Positions 9,232-25,173 are shown, counted from the first letter of the stretch. The stretch: 64,000 nt of DNA from JAVBMV01 sp031552145 (GCA_031552145.1 JAVBMV010000005.1:124001-188000), one strand, 5' to 3'. Numbers and translations are program-made. The notes: generated from the letters alone by a model not told the origin.

Positions 9232-10076
9232 CCATCCTCTCGAGGGCGAGCCGCTCTTATTCGACGCGCAGGCTCGCCGAGGCCGCGCGCGCGGCAGGGC
9301 ACCGCGTCCGCGTCATCGACCCCTTCGCCTGTACCATCGTGCTGGGGGGCGGTGTCATCCGACCGCTCTACCGGGGGCGCCCCGCGCCCCGCACCCATCT
9401 CTGCATTCCCAGGCTGGGGCGCTCGGCCGAGGAGCATGGCCTCGCGCTCCTGAGACAGCTGGCGCTCTTGGGGATCCCCGCGCTCAACAGCGCCGAGGCG
9501 ATCGCCCGCGCCCGATCGCGCGGCGCCGCGCTGCAGCTCCTCCATGCTCACGCCATCCCGGCGCCTCCCGTGCTGCTGGCGCGCGGCACCCGGGGAGTGC
9601 GCGAAGCCGTCGAAATGCTGGGAGGCTGCCCAGTCATCCTCGAGCTGCTCGGAACCGGTGGGCGCGGCGGCCAGATGCGGTGCGAAAGTGCCGCCTCCAT
9701 GATTGCGGCGATGGAAGCGCTCCTCGGCATGGGACATGAGCTGCTGGTGCGCCCAGTCCTCAAGGGAATGCGCTCCGCCGCGCGCGCCCTCGTGGTCGGC
9801 GGGCGAGTTCTCGCGCTCTCGCGAGGTCCAGGGCTCCAGGCGAAGGATCGAGCGCGCCTCGTCGCGCTGGCCGAGTCGGCGGCGAGGGCTTTGGAGCTCG
9901 AACTCGCCTCCGTGGAGTTGGCCGAGCACGAAGGGGCGCCGCGCGTTCTGCGGGTCGATACGCTGCCAAGCCTCGACCATTTCGAGAAGAGCTGCGGTCT
10001 CGATCTCGCCAGCCCGATCGTCGCCAGGGCCGTCGAGCTCGCCGAGGCGAAATGCGCCGCGCGCGCCGACCAGTGA
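9222..10076 (+). CDS. RimK-like ATP-grasp protein with degenerate active site
   Basis: A 284-residue homologue of the RimK (ribosomal S6 glutamate ligase) family. The N-terminus (MHLTILSRASRSYSTRRL, then GHRVRVIDP) and the middle (LLRQLALLGIPALNS, AIARARS) follow RimK closely. Key ATP-grasp positions differ, however. Compared from memory with E. coli RimK, the lysine at 141 is Glu, the lysine at 100 is Arg, and the substrate loop around residue 200 is missing. The metal-binding E-x-N near the C-terminus reads R-V-D (244-246). The glycine loop GTGGRGG is kept. It may therefore be a pseudoenzyme or have changed chemistry. The ATG overlaps the pseudouridine synthase stop, so expression is coupled. 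Confidence 0.75.
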   Translation: MHLTILSRASRSYSTRRLAEAARAAGHRVRVIDPFACTIVLGGGVIRPLYRGRPAPRTHLCIPRLGRSAEEHGLALLRQLALLGIPALNSAEAIARARSRGAALQLLHAHAIPAPPVLLARGTRGVREAVEMLGGCPVILELLGTGGRGGQMRCESAASMIAAMEALLGMGHELLVRPVLKGMRSAARALVVGGRVLALSRGPGLQAKDRARLVALAESAARALELELASVELAEHEGAPRVLRVDTLPSLDHFEKSCGLDLASPIVARAVELAEAKCAARADQ

Positions 10077-10086
10077 ATGGGCACCC

Positions 10087-10116
10087 TTGACCGGCCGTCG
10101 AAGAGAGCACTAGGGT
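10087..10116 (+). promoter_or_regulatory. Candidate sigma70-type promoter
   Basis: TTGACC at 10087 and TAGGGT at 10111 are separated by 18 bases and lie about 50 bases before the start of the secreted Lys-rich protein. The -10 is poor. Confidence 0.35.
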
Positions 10117-10166
10117 CGGCACACGGTATGAGCGGCACGATAACTCGGCCCTGCTCTGGAGGAGAC

Positions 10167-10778
10167 ATGGACAAAGTTCTTTGCTTGGCAGTGGGTCTCA
10201 TCTTTCTGGGCGGCGCGCTCCCCGCGCACGCCGCCTCCCCTAATGGTTCCGCGAAGCCCTCGGCGGCCCTGAAGAAGGCGACGAAGGCGGAGAAGGCTGC
10301 AGCCAAGGCAGAAGCGAAGGCGGAGAAGGCCGAAGCGAAAGCCGAAGAGAAGGTCGAGGCTGCCGCGGAGAAGGCCGACAAGGTGATGGAGAAAGTGGTC
10401 GAGCACATCCGCGAGGCGGTCGTCGTTCCGCCGCAGAGCACTCACTACAGCCTCGACATCAAGTTCGAGCAGGGCGAGCTGAGCGCCGGCCAGAAGGGCG
10501 TCGCCAAGATTCAGATTAAGCCGACTGGCACCTACTACATCTCGAAGGAAGCCCCCTTCAGGATGAGCGCCAGCGCCAAGAACCTCAAGCTCGACAAAGA
10601 GGCGTTCGTCAGGGGCGACACCAAGGAGATCGAGGGTGGCCCGCAGTATGAGATCGCCTTCACCGCCGGCAGCGCCGGGGAGGCCGCCCTCGTCAGCGAT
10701 CTCTTCTTCTATGTCTGCACCCCGAAGTCGTGCGATCCACAGAAGCCGAAGGTGACGATCCCCTACCTCGTGAAGTGA
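10167..10778 (+). CDS. Secreted Lys/Ala/Glu-rich protein, unknown function
   Basis: A 203-residue exported protein. The ATG at 10167 follows a strong GGAGGAGA site and opens a clear signal peptide (MDKVLCLAVGLIFLGG, cleavage likely after PAHA). Residues about 35-85 are a Lys/Ala/Glu-rich segment built from KAEKAEAKAE-like steps, predicted to be one long charged helix or coiled coil. The remaining 110 residues (from HYSLDIKFEQGEL) look like a compact beta domain with two cysteines (VCTPKSCDP) that could form a disulfide in the periplasm. The helix might tether or space the domain; this is inference. No family is recognised. Confidence 0.75.
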   Translation: MDKVLCLAVGLIFLGGALPAHAASPNGSAKPSAALKKATKAEKAAAKAEAKAEKAEAKAEEKVEAAAEKADKVMEKVVEHIREAVVVPPQSTHYSLDIKFEQGELSAGQKGVAKIQIKPTGTYYISKEAPFRMSASAKNLKLDKEAFVRGDTKEIEGGPQYEIAFTAGSAGEAALVSDLFFYVCTPKSCDPQKPKVTIPYLVK

Positions 10779-10792
10779 GACCCTCCCGGCCG

Positions 10793-11539
10793 ATGGCTGA
10801 CTACATCTACGGAGTACACCCCGCCAGAGAGGCGCTCCAGGGAGAGCGGCCCGTCGCCGCGGCTTGGTTCGTCTCCGGTGCGGGTGGCCCCGTCTTGGGC
10901 TCTCTCCTCGAGCGGGCCCGAGCGCGCTCCATCCCGTGCGAGCTGGTGCCGCGCGAGCGGCTCGACCGCCTCGTTCGCGGCGGAGTCCACCAGGGAGTGG
11001 TGCTGCAGGTCGGGGAGTATACCTATGCCCCGCTCGAGGAGCTGATCGAGCGGGCGAAGCGCGCGGGCCCCTCGGGGCTCCTACTCGTACTCGACGGGCT
11101 CGAAGACCCACATAATCTCGGGGCATTGGCGCGCTCCGCCCTCGCCTTCGGGGCGCAGGGGCTCGTCATCCCGAAGGATCGAAGCGCGGCGGTGACGCCG
11201 GTCGCGCAGAAGGCCTCCGCCGGCGCCCTCTCGCACCTGCCGGTGGCGCGCGTCACCAACCTCGCCAGGGCCATCGATCAGCTCCGCGAGGAGGCCGGGC
11301 TCTGGATCGCCGGCGCCGACATGGCGGGGGCGAAGGCGCCCAGCGAGGTCGACTTGACCCTCCCGCTCGCGCTCATCGTCGGGAGCGAAGGGCACGGCAT
11401 CCGCCGGCTACTTCTCGAGCGGTGTGACTTTACCCTCGCCATCCCCATGGCTGGTCCAGTCGAGAGCCTGAACGCCTCGGTCGCGGGCGGACTCTTGCTC
11501 TACGAAGTGGCCCGGCAGCGCCGTCAGCGAGCCAAGTAG
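10793..11539 (+). CDS. rlmB: 23S rRNA (guanosine-2'-O)-methyltransferase, SPOUT/TrmH family
   Basis: This enzyme methylates a ribose 2'-OH in 23S rRNA (G2251 in E. coli) using S-adenosylmethionine. It has 248 residues, as expected. An N-terminal substrate-binding domain (YIYGVHPAREAL at residue 4) is followed by the SPOUT knot motifs LDGLEDPHNLGALARSA, IVGSEGHGIRRL and IPMAGPVESLNASVA. The ATG at 10793 gives the canonical N-terminus; an upstream in-frame extension would overlap the previous gene. No clear ribosome site is seen. TrmH-type tRNA enzymes are related, but the N-terminal domain and length favour RlmB. Confidence 0.88.
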   Translation: MADYIYGVHPAREALQGERPVAAAWFVSGAGGPVLGSLLERARARSIPCELVPRERLDRLVRGGVHQGVVLQVGEYTYAPLEELIERAKRAGPSGLLLVLDGLEDPHNLGALARSALAFGAQGLVIPKDRSAAVTPVAQKASAGALSHLPVARVTNLARAIDQLREEAGLWIAGADMAGAKAPSEVDLTLPLALIVGSEGHGIRRLLLERCDFTLAIPMAGPVESLNASVAGGLLLYEVARQRRQRAK

Positions 11540-11570
11540 CGCCAAATTGCCCAGCTCTCGCGCCAGGCGC

Positions 11571-11599
11571 TTGACACCGGTTGTGCGCGCTTGTAGAAG
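11571..11599 (+). promoter_or_regulatory. Strong sigma70-type promoter of the tRNA/secE cluster
   Basis: TTGACA at 11571, a 17-base spacer and TAGAAG at 11594 precede the first tRNA by about 90 bases. The same TTGACA-17-TAGAAG arrangement occurs before fusA at 26128, which supports its use as a strong growth promoter. Confidence 0.75.
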
Positions 11600-11690
11600 A
11601 CGCGACTTCCAAAGCACCGGGACGCCCGACGGCTCGGCCACAGGGGTGCCGATGCGTTGGATTGTTGGTCTGAAACCGATGTACGCAGTG

Positions 11691-11763
11691 GTCGGTGTAG
11701 CTCAGACGGTAGAGCGCCTGCCTTGTAAGCAGAGGGTCGCGGGTTCGATTCCCGCCGCCGGCT
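11691..11763 (+). tRNA. tRNA-Thr (anticodon TGT)
   Basis: A full cloverleaf of 73 bases. The acceptor stem GTCGGTG pairs with CGCCGGC using two G-U wobbles, the D arm is GCTC/GAGC, the anticodon loop is CTTGTAA and the T stem is GCGGG/CCCGC. The first anticodon-stem pair is a C-A mismatch. CCA is not encoded. Confidence 0.95.
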
Positions 11764-11796
11764 CATGAGTAGGGCAGGGAGAGCGAGAATAGTTGC

Positions 11797-11879
11797 GGAC
11801 AGGTTCCCGAGCGGCCAAAGGGAGCAGACTGTAAATCTGCCGGCTTATGCCTACGAAGGTTCGAATCCTTCCCTGTCCA
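11797..11879 (+). tRNA. tRNA-Tyr (anticodon GTA)
   Basis: A class II tRNA of 83 bases with a long variable arm. The acceptor GGACAGG pairs perfectly with CCTGTCC, the anticodon loop is CTGTAAA and the T arm is GAAGG-TTCGAAT-CCTTC. The discriminator is A. CCA is not encoded. It sits 33 bases after tRNA-Thr in the same transcript. Confidence 0.96.
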
Positions 11880-11921
11880 AGGTGGAGTAGAAGGCAGGAT
11901 GTCGCAGGCGCGGGACGGAAC

Positions 11922-11994
11922 GCGGGAGTAGCTCAGTTGGTAGAGCGTCAGCCTTCCAAGCTGAATGTCGCGGGTTCGAACCCCGTCTCCCGCT
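11922..11994 (+). tRNA. tRNA-Gly (anticodon TCC)
   Basis: A 73-base cloverleaf with acceptor GCGGGAG/CTCCCGC and anticodon stem TCAGC/GCTGA around CTTCCAA. The T stem has one G-U pair. The discriminator is T (U in the RNA). CCA is not encoded. Third tRNA in the conserved Thr-Tyr-Gly-Thr series. Confidence 0.96.
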
Positions 11995-12063
11995 CAGTGG
12001 TAGAGTCGTCAAGAGTCGTCGTAAGATGTGTGGTAGGAATGCAGCGCGCAGTTGTAGTGAGAG

Positions 12064-12136
<73 letters not shown>

Positions 12137-12190
12137 CAAGAGGCGAGTGGCCACAGCCGCTCGCGGCTCGTCTAAGGAAGAGAGGTAGAG

Positions 12191-12343
12191 ATGAACCGCA
12201 GCATCATCGGGCTCGAGTGTACTGTCTGCAAAGAGCGCAACTACTCGACCACCAAGAACAAGAGAACCATGGCCGACAAGCTGGTGCTCGCCAAGTACTG
12301 CAAGCGCTGCCGCAAGCACACCGAGCACAAGGAGACCCGCTAA
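12191..12343 (+). CDS. rpmG: 50S ribosomal protein L33
   Basis: A 50-residue L33 of the zinc-binding type, with Cys pairs at 10/13 (CTVC) and 37/40 (CKRC). The sequence MNRSIIGLECTVCKERNY is typical. The ATG at 12191 follows an AAGAGAGGTAGAG ribosome site. It is transcribed with the tRNAs: it lies between tRNA-Thr and tRNA-Trp, its usual place in deltaproteobacteria, although the tuf gene that commonly precedes it is missing. Confidence 0.95.
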   Translation: MNRSIIGLECTVCKERNYSTTKNKRTMADKLVLAKYCKRCRKHTEHKETR

Positions 12344-12405
12344 GCGGGCTCTGCCGCGAACGCCTCGGGCTTCGGTCCGGACGATCGGCCTCTTCACGAG
12401 CTCAG

Positions 12406-12479
12406 AGGGCAGTAGCTCCAATTGGTAGAGCAGCGGTCTCCAAAACCGCGTGATGGGGGTTCGAGTCCCTCCTGCCCTG
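12406..12479 (+). tRNA. tRNA-Trp (anticodon CCA)
   Basis: A 74-base cloverleaf with acceptor AGGGCAG/CTGCCCT, anticodon stem GCGGT/ACCGC around CTCCAAA, T stem GGGGG/CCCTC and discriminator G. CCA is not encoded. It lies 82 bases before secE, a conserved linkage in many bacteria. Confidence 0.96.
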
Positions 12480-12561
12480 TAGGTTGCCCCGTAGGCCTCC
12501 CGCAGGCCGCCTTGGATGGCCGCTCTCCAAGGGTTCGAAGACTAGGAAAAGGAAGGCGACA

Positions 12562-13008
12562 ATGGAAATGTCCCAATCTGGCGCTCCTGTAGGCACCACC
12601 TCTGCTCCGAGCCGCCTCGTCGGCATCTCCTATTTCTTCTTCTTCGTCATCATGGCGATGCTCTTCACCCACCTCTGTGCGGCGGTGCTGGTGTTGTTGA
12701 AGATGCAGGACGCGATGCTGCTCGGCGTCGCCAAGATGACCACGAGCGTCACCGTGGGTACCGTGATCGCCCTGGCGCTCACGATCTACCTCTGGGTCAA
12801 CGTCAAGGTGCGAACCCTGGCCACCGAAATTGGCGTCGAGCTCCAGAAGGTCACTTGGCCCACGTTCCCCGAGGTGCGCGTCTCCACCGTCGCCGTCGTG
12901 ATCACCAGCTTCGTTGCCGCGGCCATTCTCTTCTTCTTCGATGTCCTCTCGTCGAACCTGATCACGAAGTGGGTCCCCGGCCTCTTGGAGTGGCTCAGAA
13001 GGGTCTAA
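12562..13008 (+). CDS. secE: Protein translocase subunit SecE
   Basis: SecE clamps the two halves of SecY in the translocon. At 148 residues it is longer than the minimal 60-residue form. Two extra hydrophobic segments (about residues 20-45 and 58-78) precede the conserved cytoplasmic motif VELQKVTWPTFPEV and the final membrane helix near 110-130, the E. coli-like three-TM form. The ATG at 12562 has AAAAGGAAGG upstream; a longer reading from 12484 would run back to the end of tRNA-Trp and is rejected. nusG follows after six bases. Confidence 0.92.
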   Translation: MEMSQSGAPVGTTSAPSRLVGISYFFFFVIMAMLFTHLCAAVLVLLKMQDAMLLGVAKMTTSVTVGTVIALALTIYLWVNVKVRTLATEIGVELQKVTWPTFPEVRVSTVAVVITSFVAAAILFFFDVLSSNLITKWVPGLLEWLRRV

Positions 13009-13014
13009 GGCAAA

Positions 13015-13644
13015 ATGGCGCGACAGAGGAAGAAGGAAGAGCCCGCGGAGCACGGCGAGGGCAAGGGTGCCAAGAAGGAAACGCAAGCGGTGCCCCCCGC
13101 CGAGAAGCGTTGGTATGTGGTCCACACTTACTCGGGCTACGAGAACAAGGCGAAGAAGTCGCTCGAAGAGCGAGTGAAGCTCGAGAAGGTCGAGCATCTC
13201 TTCGGCGAGGTCCTCATCCCCACGGAGCAGGTCGTGGAGATGGTGAAGGGCGAGAAGCGCACCACCAAGCGCAAGTTCTTCCCTGGCTACATCCTCGTTC
13301 AGATGGTCATGGACGAGATGAGCTGGCACATCGTCAAGTCGACCCCCAAGGTCACCGGTTTCGTCGGCGCTGGCCAGACTGCCGAGCCCGGCAAGATTCC
13401 CTCTATCACCAATGCCGAGGTCCTTCGGCTGACCAACCAGATGGTCGAAGGGGCGGAGAAGCCCAAGGCCAGGGTCCAGTTCGAAGTGGGCGACAGCGTC
13501 CGCATCGTCGATGGTGCCTTCGCTACCTTCAACGCGACCGTCGAAGAGGTCGACGCGAACAAGGGCCGAGTCAAGGTACTGGTCTCCATCTTTGGGCGCG
13601 CGACGCCGGTGGAGCTCGAATTCATCCAGGTCGAGAAGGCCTGA
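13015..13644 (+). CDS. nusG: Transcription termination/antitermination factor NusG
   Basis: NusG binds RNA polymerase, suppresses pausing, and links it to Rho or to ribosomal S10. It has 209 residues against about 180 in E. coli. The surplus is an N-terminal charged extension of about 30 residues (MARQRKKEEPAEHGEGKG). The NGN domain begins at KRWYVVHTYSGYENK, and a C-terminal KOW domain contains VGDSVRIVDGAFATFNATV. It follows secE by six bases in the canonical order and precedes rplK. Confidence 0.95.
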   Translation: MARQRKKEEPAEHGEGKGAKKETQAVPPAEKRWYVVHTYSGYENKAKKSLEERVKLEKVEHLFGEVLIPTEQVVEMVKGEKRTTKRKFFPGYILVQMVMDEMSWHIVKSTPKVTGFVGAGQTAEPGKIPSITNAEVLRLTNQMVEGAEKPKARVQFEVGDSVRIVDGAFATFNATVEEVDANKGRVKVLVSIFGRATPVELEFIQVEKA

Positions 13645-13702
13645 GACAGAGTGGGAGGGCGACCCCGTCGCCCGCATGAACCACAGAAGGCGGTAAGGAA
13701 AG

Positions 13703-14149
13703 ATGGCGAAGAAGGTAACCGGGCAAGTCAAGCTGCAGATCCCAGCCGGTAAGGCCAACCCGGCGCCCCCCGTTGGCCCGGCGCTCGGCCAGCACGGCGT
13801 CAACATCATGGACTTCTGCAAGCAGTTCAATGCCGCGACGCAGCCGCAGGCGAAGGACGGGCTCATCATCCCCGTCGTGATCACCATCTACTCCGACCGC
13901 TCCTTCACCTTCGTGCTCCGAACGCCTCCGGCCGCGGTGCTCCTGAAGAAGGCGGCGGGTCTGCACACCGATAAGAAGAAGGGCTCCGGCGCCCATAGAC
14001 CCGGCAAGGAGAAGGTCGGCACCGTCACGATGAAGCAGGTCGAGGAGATCGCCAAGCTGAAGATGGTCGACCTCACCGCCGCCTCGATCGAGGCAGCGGC
14101 CAGGACCGTCGCCGGGACCGCCCGCTCCATGGGTATCGAAGTCGCCTAA
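13703..14149 (+). CDS. rplK: 50S ribosomal protein L11
   Basis: L11 forms the GTPase-associated stalk base with 23S rRNA. It has 148 residues, close to the E. coli 142. The proline-rich N-terminal motif NPAPPVGPALGQHGVNI, the site associated with thiostrepton/micrococcin action, is intact. The ATG at 13703 follows AAGGAAAG. It sits in the standard nusG-L11-L1-L10-L12 order; the 58-base leader may carry an L1-responsive element, but no fold was established. Confidence 0.96.
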   Translation: MAKKVTGQVKLQIPAGKANPAPPVGPALGQHGVNIMDFCKQFNAATQPQAKDGLIIPVVITIYSDRSFTFVLRTPPAAVLLKKAAGLHTDKKKGSGAHRPGKEKVGTVTMKQVEEIAKLKMVDLTAASIEAAARTVAGTARSMGIEVA

Positions 14150-14249
14150 CAGGTTTTCGAGTAGAGAACAGACGCCATGGTGCACCTTGTGGCCATGACG
14201 GGTGGGAGAGCGGGAGACCGCTCGAGAATACCACCTCAAGGAGTGAAAA

Positions 14250-14993
14250 ATGGCAGGTAGGGCCTATCGCAGTGCGGCAGAGCTGATCGACAGCACCAAG
14301 AAGTACCCCATCGAGCAGGCGTTCGAGCTTCTCAAGCAAAGCTATGAGAAGCGGATGAGTGTTCGCGCCAGCCGCAAGAACATCCGCAAGCCCTTCGACG
14401 AGACGGTCGAGGTGGCGATCAATCTGGGTGTCGACCCCAAGCACGCCGACCAGATGGTCCGCGGCGCCGTCGTCCTCCCCAACGGTACGGGTAAGACTGT
14501 CCGCGTCGCCGTCTTCGCCAAGGGCGAGAAGGCGCGCGAGGCTCAGGAGGCTGGTGCCGACGTGGTGGGCGAAAATGACCTGGCCGAGAAGATCCAGGGC
14601 GGCTTCCTCGACTTCGAAGCGACGGTCGCGACTCCCGACCTCATGGGCGTCGTCGGTCGCCTAGGTAAGGTACTCGGCCCTCGCGGCCTGATGCCCAACC
14701 CCAAGCTTGGCACCGTCACCCAGGATGTCGGTCGCGCCATCCGCGAACTGAAGGGCGGCAAGGTCGAGTTCCGCGTCGAAAAGGCAGGAATTGTCCACGT
14801 TCGCCTCGGTAAGGCCAGCTTCTCCCCTGAGAAGCTCCGCGAGAACTTCAGCGCCCTCTTCGATACGGTGATGAAGGCGAAGCCGGCTACCGCCAAGGGT
14901 GTCTACCTCAAGGCCGTCGCTCTCACGACGACCATGGGCCCCTCCGTCAAGGTCGATACCAACTCGCTCCTTGCCGCGCTGAAGGCCGCCTAG
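14250..14993 (+). CDS. rplA: 50S ribosomal protein L1
   Basis: L1 forms the mobile stalk near the E site and in many bacteria represses its own operon. It has 247 residues (E. coli 234). Typical segments are LVDPKHADQMVRGAVVLP-like text near residue 55-68, the LGPRGLMPNPKLGTV motif near 145 and KVEFRVEKAGIVH near 170. The ATG at 14250 follows CAAGGAGTG. It is 100 bases after rplK, a longer gap than usual within this operon. Confidence 0.96.
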   Translation: MAGRAYRSAAELIDSTKKYPIEQAFELLKQSYEKRMSVRASRKNIRKPFDETVEVAINLGVDPKHADQMVRGAVVLPNGTGKTVRVAVFAKGEKAREAQEAGADVVGENDLAEKIQGGFLDFEATVATPDLMGVVGRLGKVLGPRGLMPNPKLGTVTQDVGRAIRELKGGKVEFRVEKAGIVHVRLGKASFSPEKLRENFSALFDTVMKAKPATAKGVYLKAVALTTTMGPSVKVDTNSLLAALKAA

Positions 14994-15057
14994 CGCCCCG
15001 CCTCCGCCGCGGAGCGCCCGGTATCAGACATCCGAAGTTGGGGCCCCCAAGGCCCCT

Positions 15058-15086
15058 TTGACAGCGGCGCCAGGATAAGGTATTGC
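15058..15086 (+). promoter_or_regulatory. Sigma70-type promoter upstream of rplJ
   Basis: TTGACA at 15058, a 17-base spacer and TATTGC at 15081 lie 285 bases before the rplJ start. A separate promoter for rplJL-rpoBC at this place is well known in E. coli. Confidence 0.65.
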
Positions 15087-15371
15087 GCCGCCTCGTTCAT
15101 GGTCCGGAAGCTGCAAGAGCCGGACCTGTTCCTGGTTCAAGACAGCAGGCACCACAACCAGCCTGTTCCACCCGTTCGTGAGAGCCGCCAGCGATATGGT
15201 TCGTCGGCGGGGAGCAGTGGAAGAGTCTGGAGTGGTTTGATTGGCCAATGGCCGGCCTGCCGAGACAGGAAATGCAGGGGTCGTCTTCCCCAAGGCCCTG
15301 CTCCTTGTACCAGGTAGCACGGTCTGTCGACTGGAGAGTCGGACAGGCCATCTGAAAGGTGGTGATACCTG
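15087..15371 (+). promoter_or_regulatory. rplJ leader, candidate L10(L12) autoregulatory region
   Basis: About 285 transcribed but non-coding bases lie between the promoter and rplJ. In many bacteria the equivalent leader binds the L10-L12 complex through a kink-turn. Purine-rich loops and several short inverted repeats are visible here (for example CCGG repeats and GGCC near 15243-15262), but I could not fold it. The role is inferred from position. Confidence 0.45.
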
Positions 15372-15902
15372 GTGCAAAAACGAAGTGAAAAGGAGCAGGT
15401 GATCTCCGAGCTGCACGAGAAGTTCTCCCGTGCCAAGGTCGCGATTGTCGCGAAGCCCGGAGCGATCGATGTGGCCACCATCACGGAGCTGCGCAAGAAG
15501 TTCCGCGCCAGCAACGTCGAGTACAAGGTGGTCAAGAACACGCTCGCTAAGCGTGCCGCGCAGGGGACCCAGGCGGAGTTGCTCAAGGATCTCTTGAACG
15601 GCCCAACCGCCCTCGTCCTCGGCTTCGAGGATCCCGTCAGCCCCGCCAAGGTGCTGCAGGGGTTCGTGGAGCAGAAGGCGGAGCGCATGTCCGTGAGAGG
15701 GGCCGTCATCGACGGCAAGCTCATCGACGCCAAGGGCGTCGAGGCGCTGAGCAAGATGCCCGGCCTCGTGGAGCTGCGCGGGATGTTGGCAGGCATGATC
15801 AACCGTCCGGCACAGATGCTGGCGACGGTGCTCAGTCAGCCCGGCGTCTCGCTGGCGCGCGTCATCGGCGCTCATCAAGAGGCGGAAGCGAAGAAGGCGT
15901 AG
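15372..15902 (+). CDS. rplJ: 50S ribosomal protein L10
   Basis: L10 anchors L12 dimers to the ribosome. It has 176 residues (E. coli 165). The N-terminal rRNA-binding half has YKVVKNTLAKRAA near residue 56; the C-terminal helix that binds L12 is present. The start is GTG at 15372 with AAAGGTGGTG about 8 bases upstream, giving MQKRSEKEQVISEL. It is preceded by its own promoter and a long leader, consistent with autoregulation. Confidence 0.95.
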   Translation: MQKRSEKEQVISELHEKFSRAKVAIVAKPGAIDVATITELRKKFRASNVEYKVVKNTLAKRAAQGTQAELLKDLLNGPTALVLGFEDPVSPAKVLQGFVEQKAERMSVRGAVIDGKLIDAKGVEALSKMPGLVELRGMLAGMINRPAQMLATVLSQPGVSLARVIGAHQEAEAKKA

Positions 15903-15997
15903 TCCGGCGGCCTCGTGCCGTCGGGCTTGGAAGAATGACTCTAGCGCCTGACGCCTAGCGTCCGGTGCTCTGAACAGAAAGTACCTGGAGAATCGAA

Positions 15998-16372
15998 ATG
16001 GCAGATCTGAATGCAATCGTGGAGCAGCTCAGCGGCCTCACCATCATGGAGGCGGCGGAGCTGGTCAAGGCGCTCGAGACCAAGTGGGGTGTCTCTGCCG
16101 CGGCTCCTGTCGCCGTGGCTGCGGCCCCCGCCGCTGGCGCGGCCCCCGCCGCCGCCGCTCAGACGGAGTTCAACGTCATCCTCGCCAACGCTGGCGCCAA
16201 CAAGATCAACGTGATCAAGGAAGTCCGCGCGATCACGGGTCTCGGCCTGAAGGAGGCCAAGGACCTGGTCGAGGGCGCTCCGAAGCCGGTGAAGGAGAAC
16301 GTGGGCAAGGAGGAGGCCGAGAAGATCAAGGCCCAGCTCGTTGCCGCCGGCGCCACCGTCGAGATCAAGTAG
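15998..16372 (+). CDS. rplL: 50S ribosomal protein L7/L12
   Basis: The stalk protein that recruits translation GTPases. It has 124 residues. The N-terminal dimerisation helix, an Ala/Pro-rich hinge (about residues 37-54) and a C-terminal domain with GLGLKEAKDLVEGAPKPVK are all present. The ATG at 15998 follows a GGAGAA site. A strong hairpin follows 18 bases after the stop, before rpoB. Confidence 0.97.
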   Translation: MADLNAIVEQLSGLTIMEAAELVKALETKWGVSAAAPVAVAAAPAAGAAPAAAAQTEFNVILANAGANKINVIKEVRAITGLGLKEAKDLVEGAPKPVKENVGKEEAEKIKAQLVAAGATVEIK

Positions 16373-16390
16373 CGCTTTATCCGTTGTTCC

Positions 16391-16422
16391 ACCTGGGGCC
16401 GGGCGCATGCCTGGCCCCGGGT
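16391..16422 (+). terminator. rplL-rpoB intergenic hairpin, probable attenuator
   Basis: A 14-bp stem with only wobble imperfections and a GCAT tetraloop lies just downstream of rplL, with no U-tract. A second hairpin (16462-16480, ACTGGCC/GGCCAGT) follows. E. coli has a partial terminator and an RNase III site at the same place, so this may set the ratio of L12 to RNA polymerase. The rest of the 214-base gap holds no gene. Confidence 0.5.
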
Positions 16423-16586
16423 GGGTCAGTCTCAATTGAGTGACTGGCGAACGAGCGGGCCACTGGCCATAGAGGCCAGTTGCTCAATGCGTTCCCGGTG
16501 ACAAGCTGGTTTTCGAGCAGTCAAAACGAGCGGCGCCGCTCGCTTGGTTCGCCAAGTAGAGGGGAGGGCCGTGACTTGGAGCTTGG

Positions 16587-20804
<4,218 letters not shown>

Positions 20805-20843
20805 CAGGGACCTTACGACCAGATCGCATTCGAGGAGACGCTG

Positions 20844-25004
<4,161 letters not shown>

Positions 25005-25005
25005 A

Positions 25006-25039
25006 GCCCCTGTGAGGGGCGGCCGCACCTGCGCCGCCC
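25006..25039 (+). terminator. Overlapping hairpins after rpoC
   Basis: GCCCCT/AGGGGC (25006-25020) and GGGCGGC/GCCGCCC (25017-25039) are mutually exclusive stems directly after the rpoC stop. Only a short TT follows, so termination may be partial or factor-dependent. Confidence 0.45.
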
Positions 25040-25079
25040 TTCGGATCCCGCTCTTTGGCACCGCTCGGGTGAAAAGGGC

Positions 25080-25107
25080 TTGACAGCGAGCCGCGCCTGT
25101 CTAGTAT
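25080..25107 (+). promoter_or_regulatory. Strong sigma70-type promoter of the str operon
   Basis: TTGACA at 25080, a 16-base spacer and TAGTAT at 25102 lie 67 bases before rpsL, in the first gap after rpoBC. Confidence 0.75.
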
Positions 25108-25173
25108 GGCGCGCTCTTTTGGGAACAACCCCGCGCAGCAAGAGGGCGCGGAGCCAGACCGACGGAAGAACGA

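Noticed and set aside
7910..10127. The 12-base string TCGGCACACGGT at 7910 and again at 10116, both upstream of genes
   Set aside because: Many 12-base repeats are expected by chance in 64 kb, and only the second lies near a promoter-like pair.
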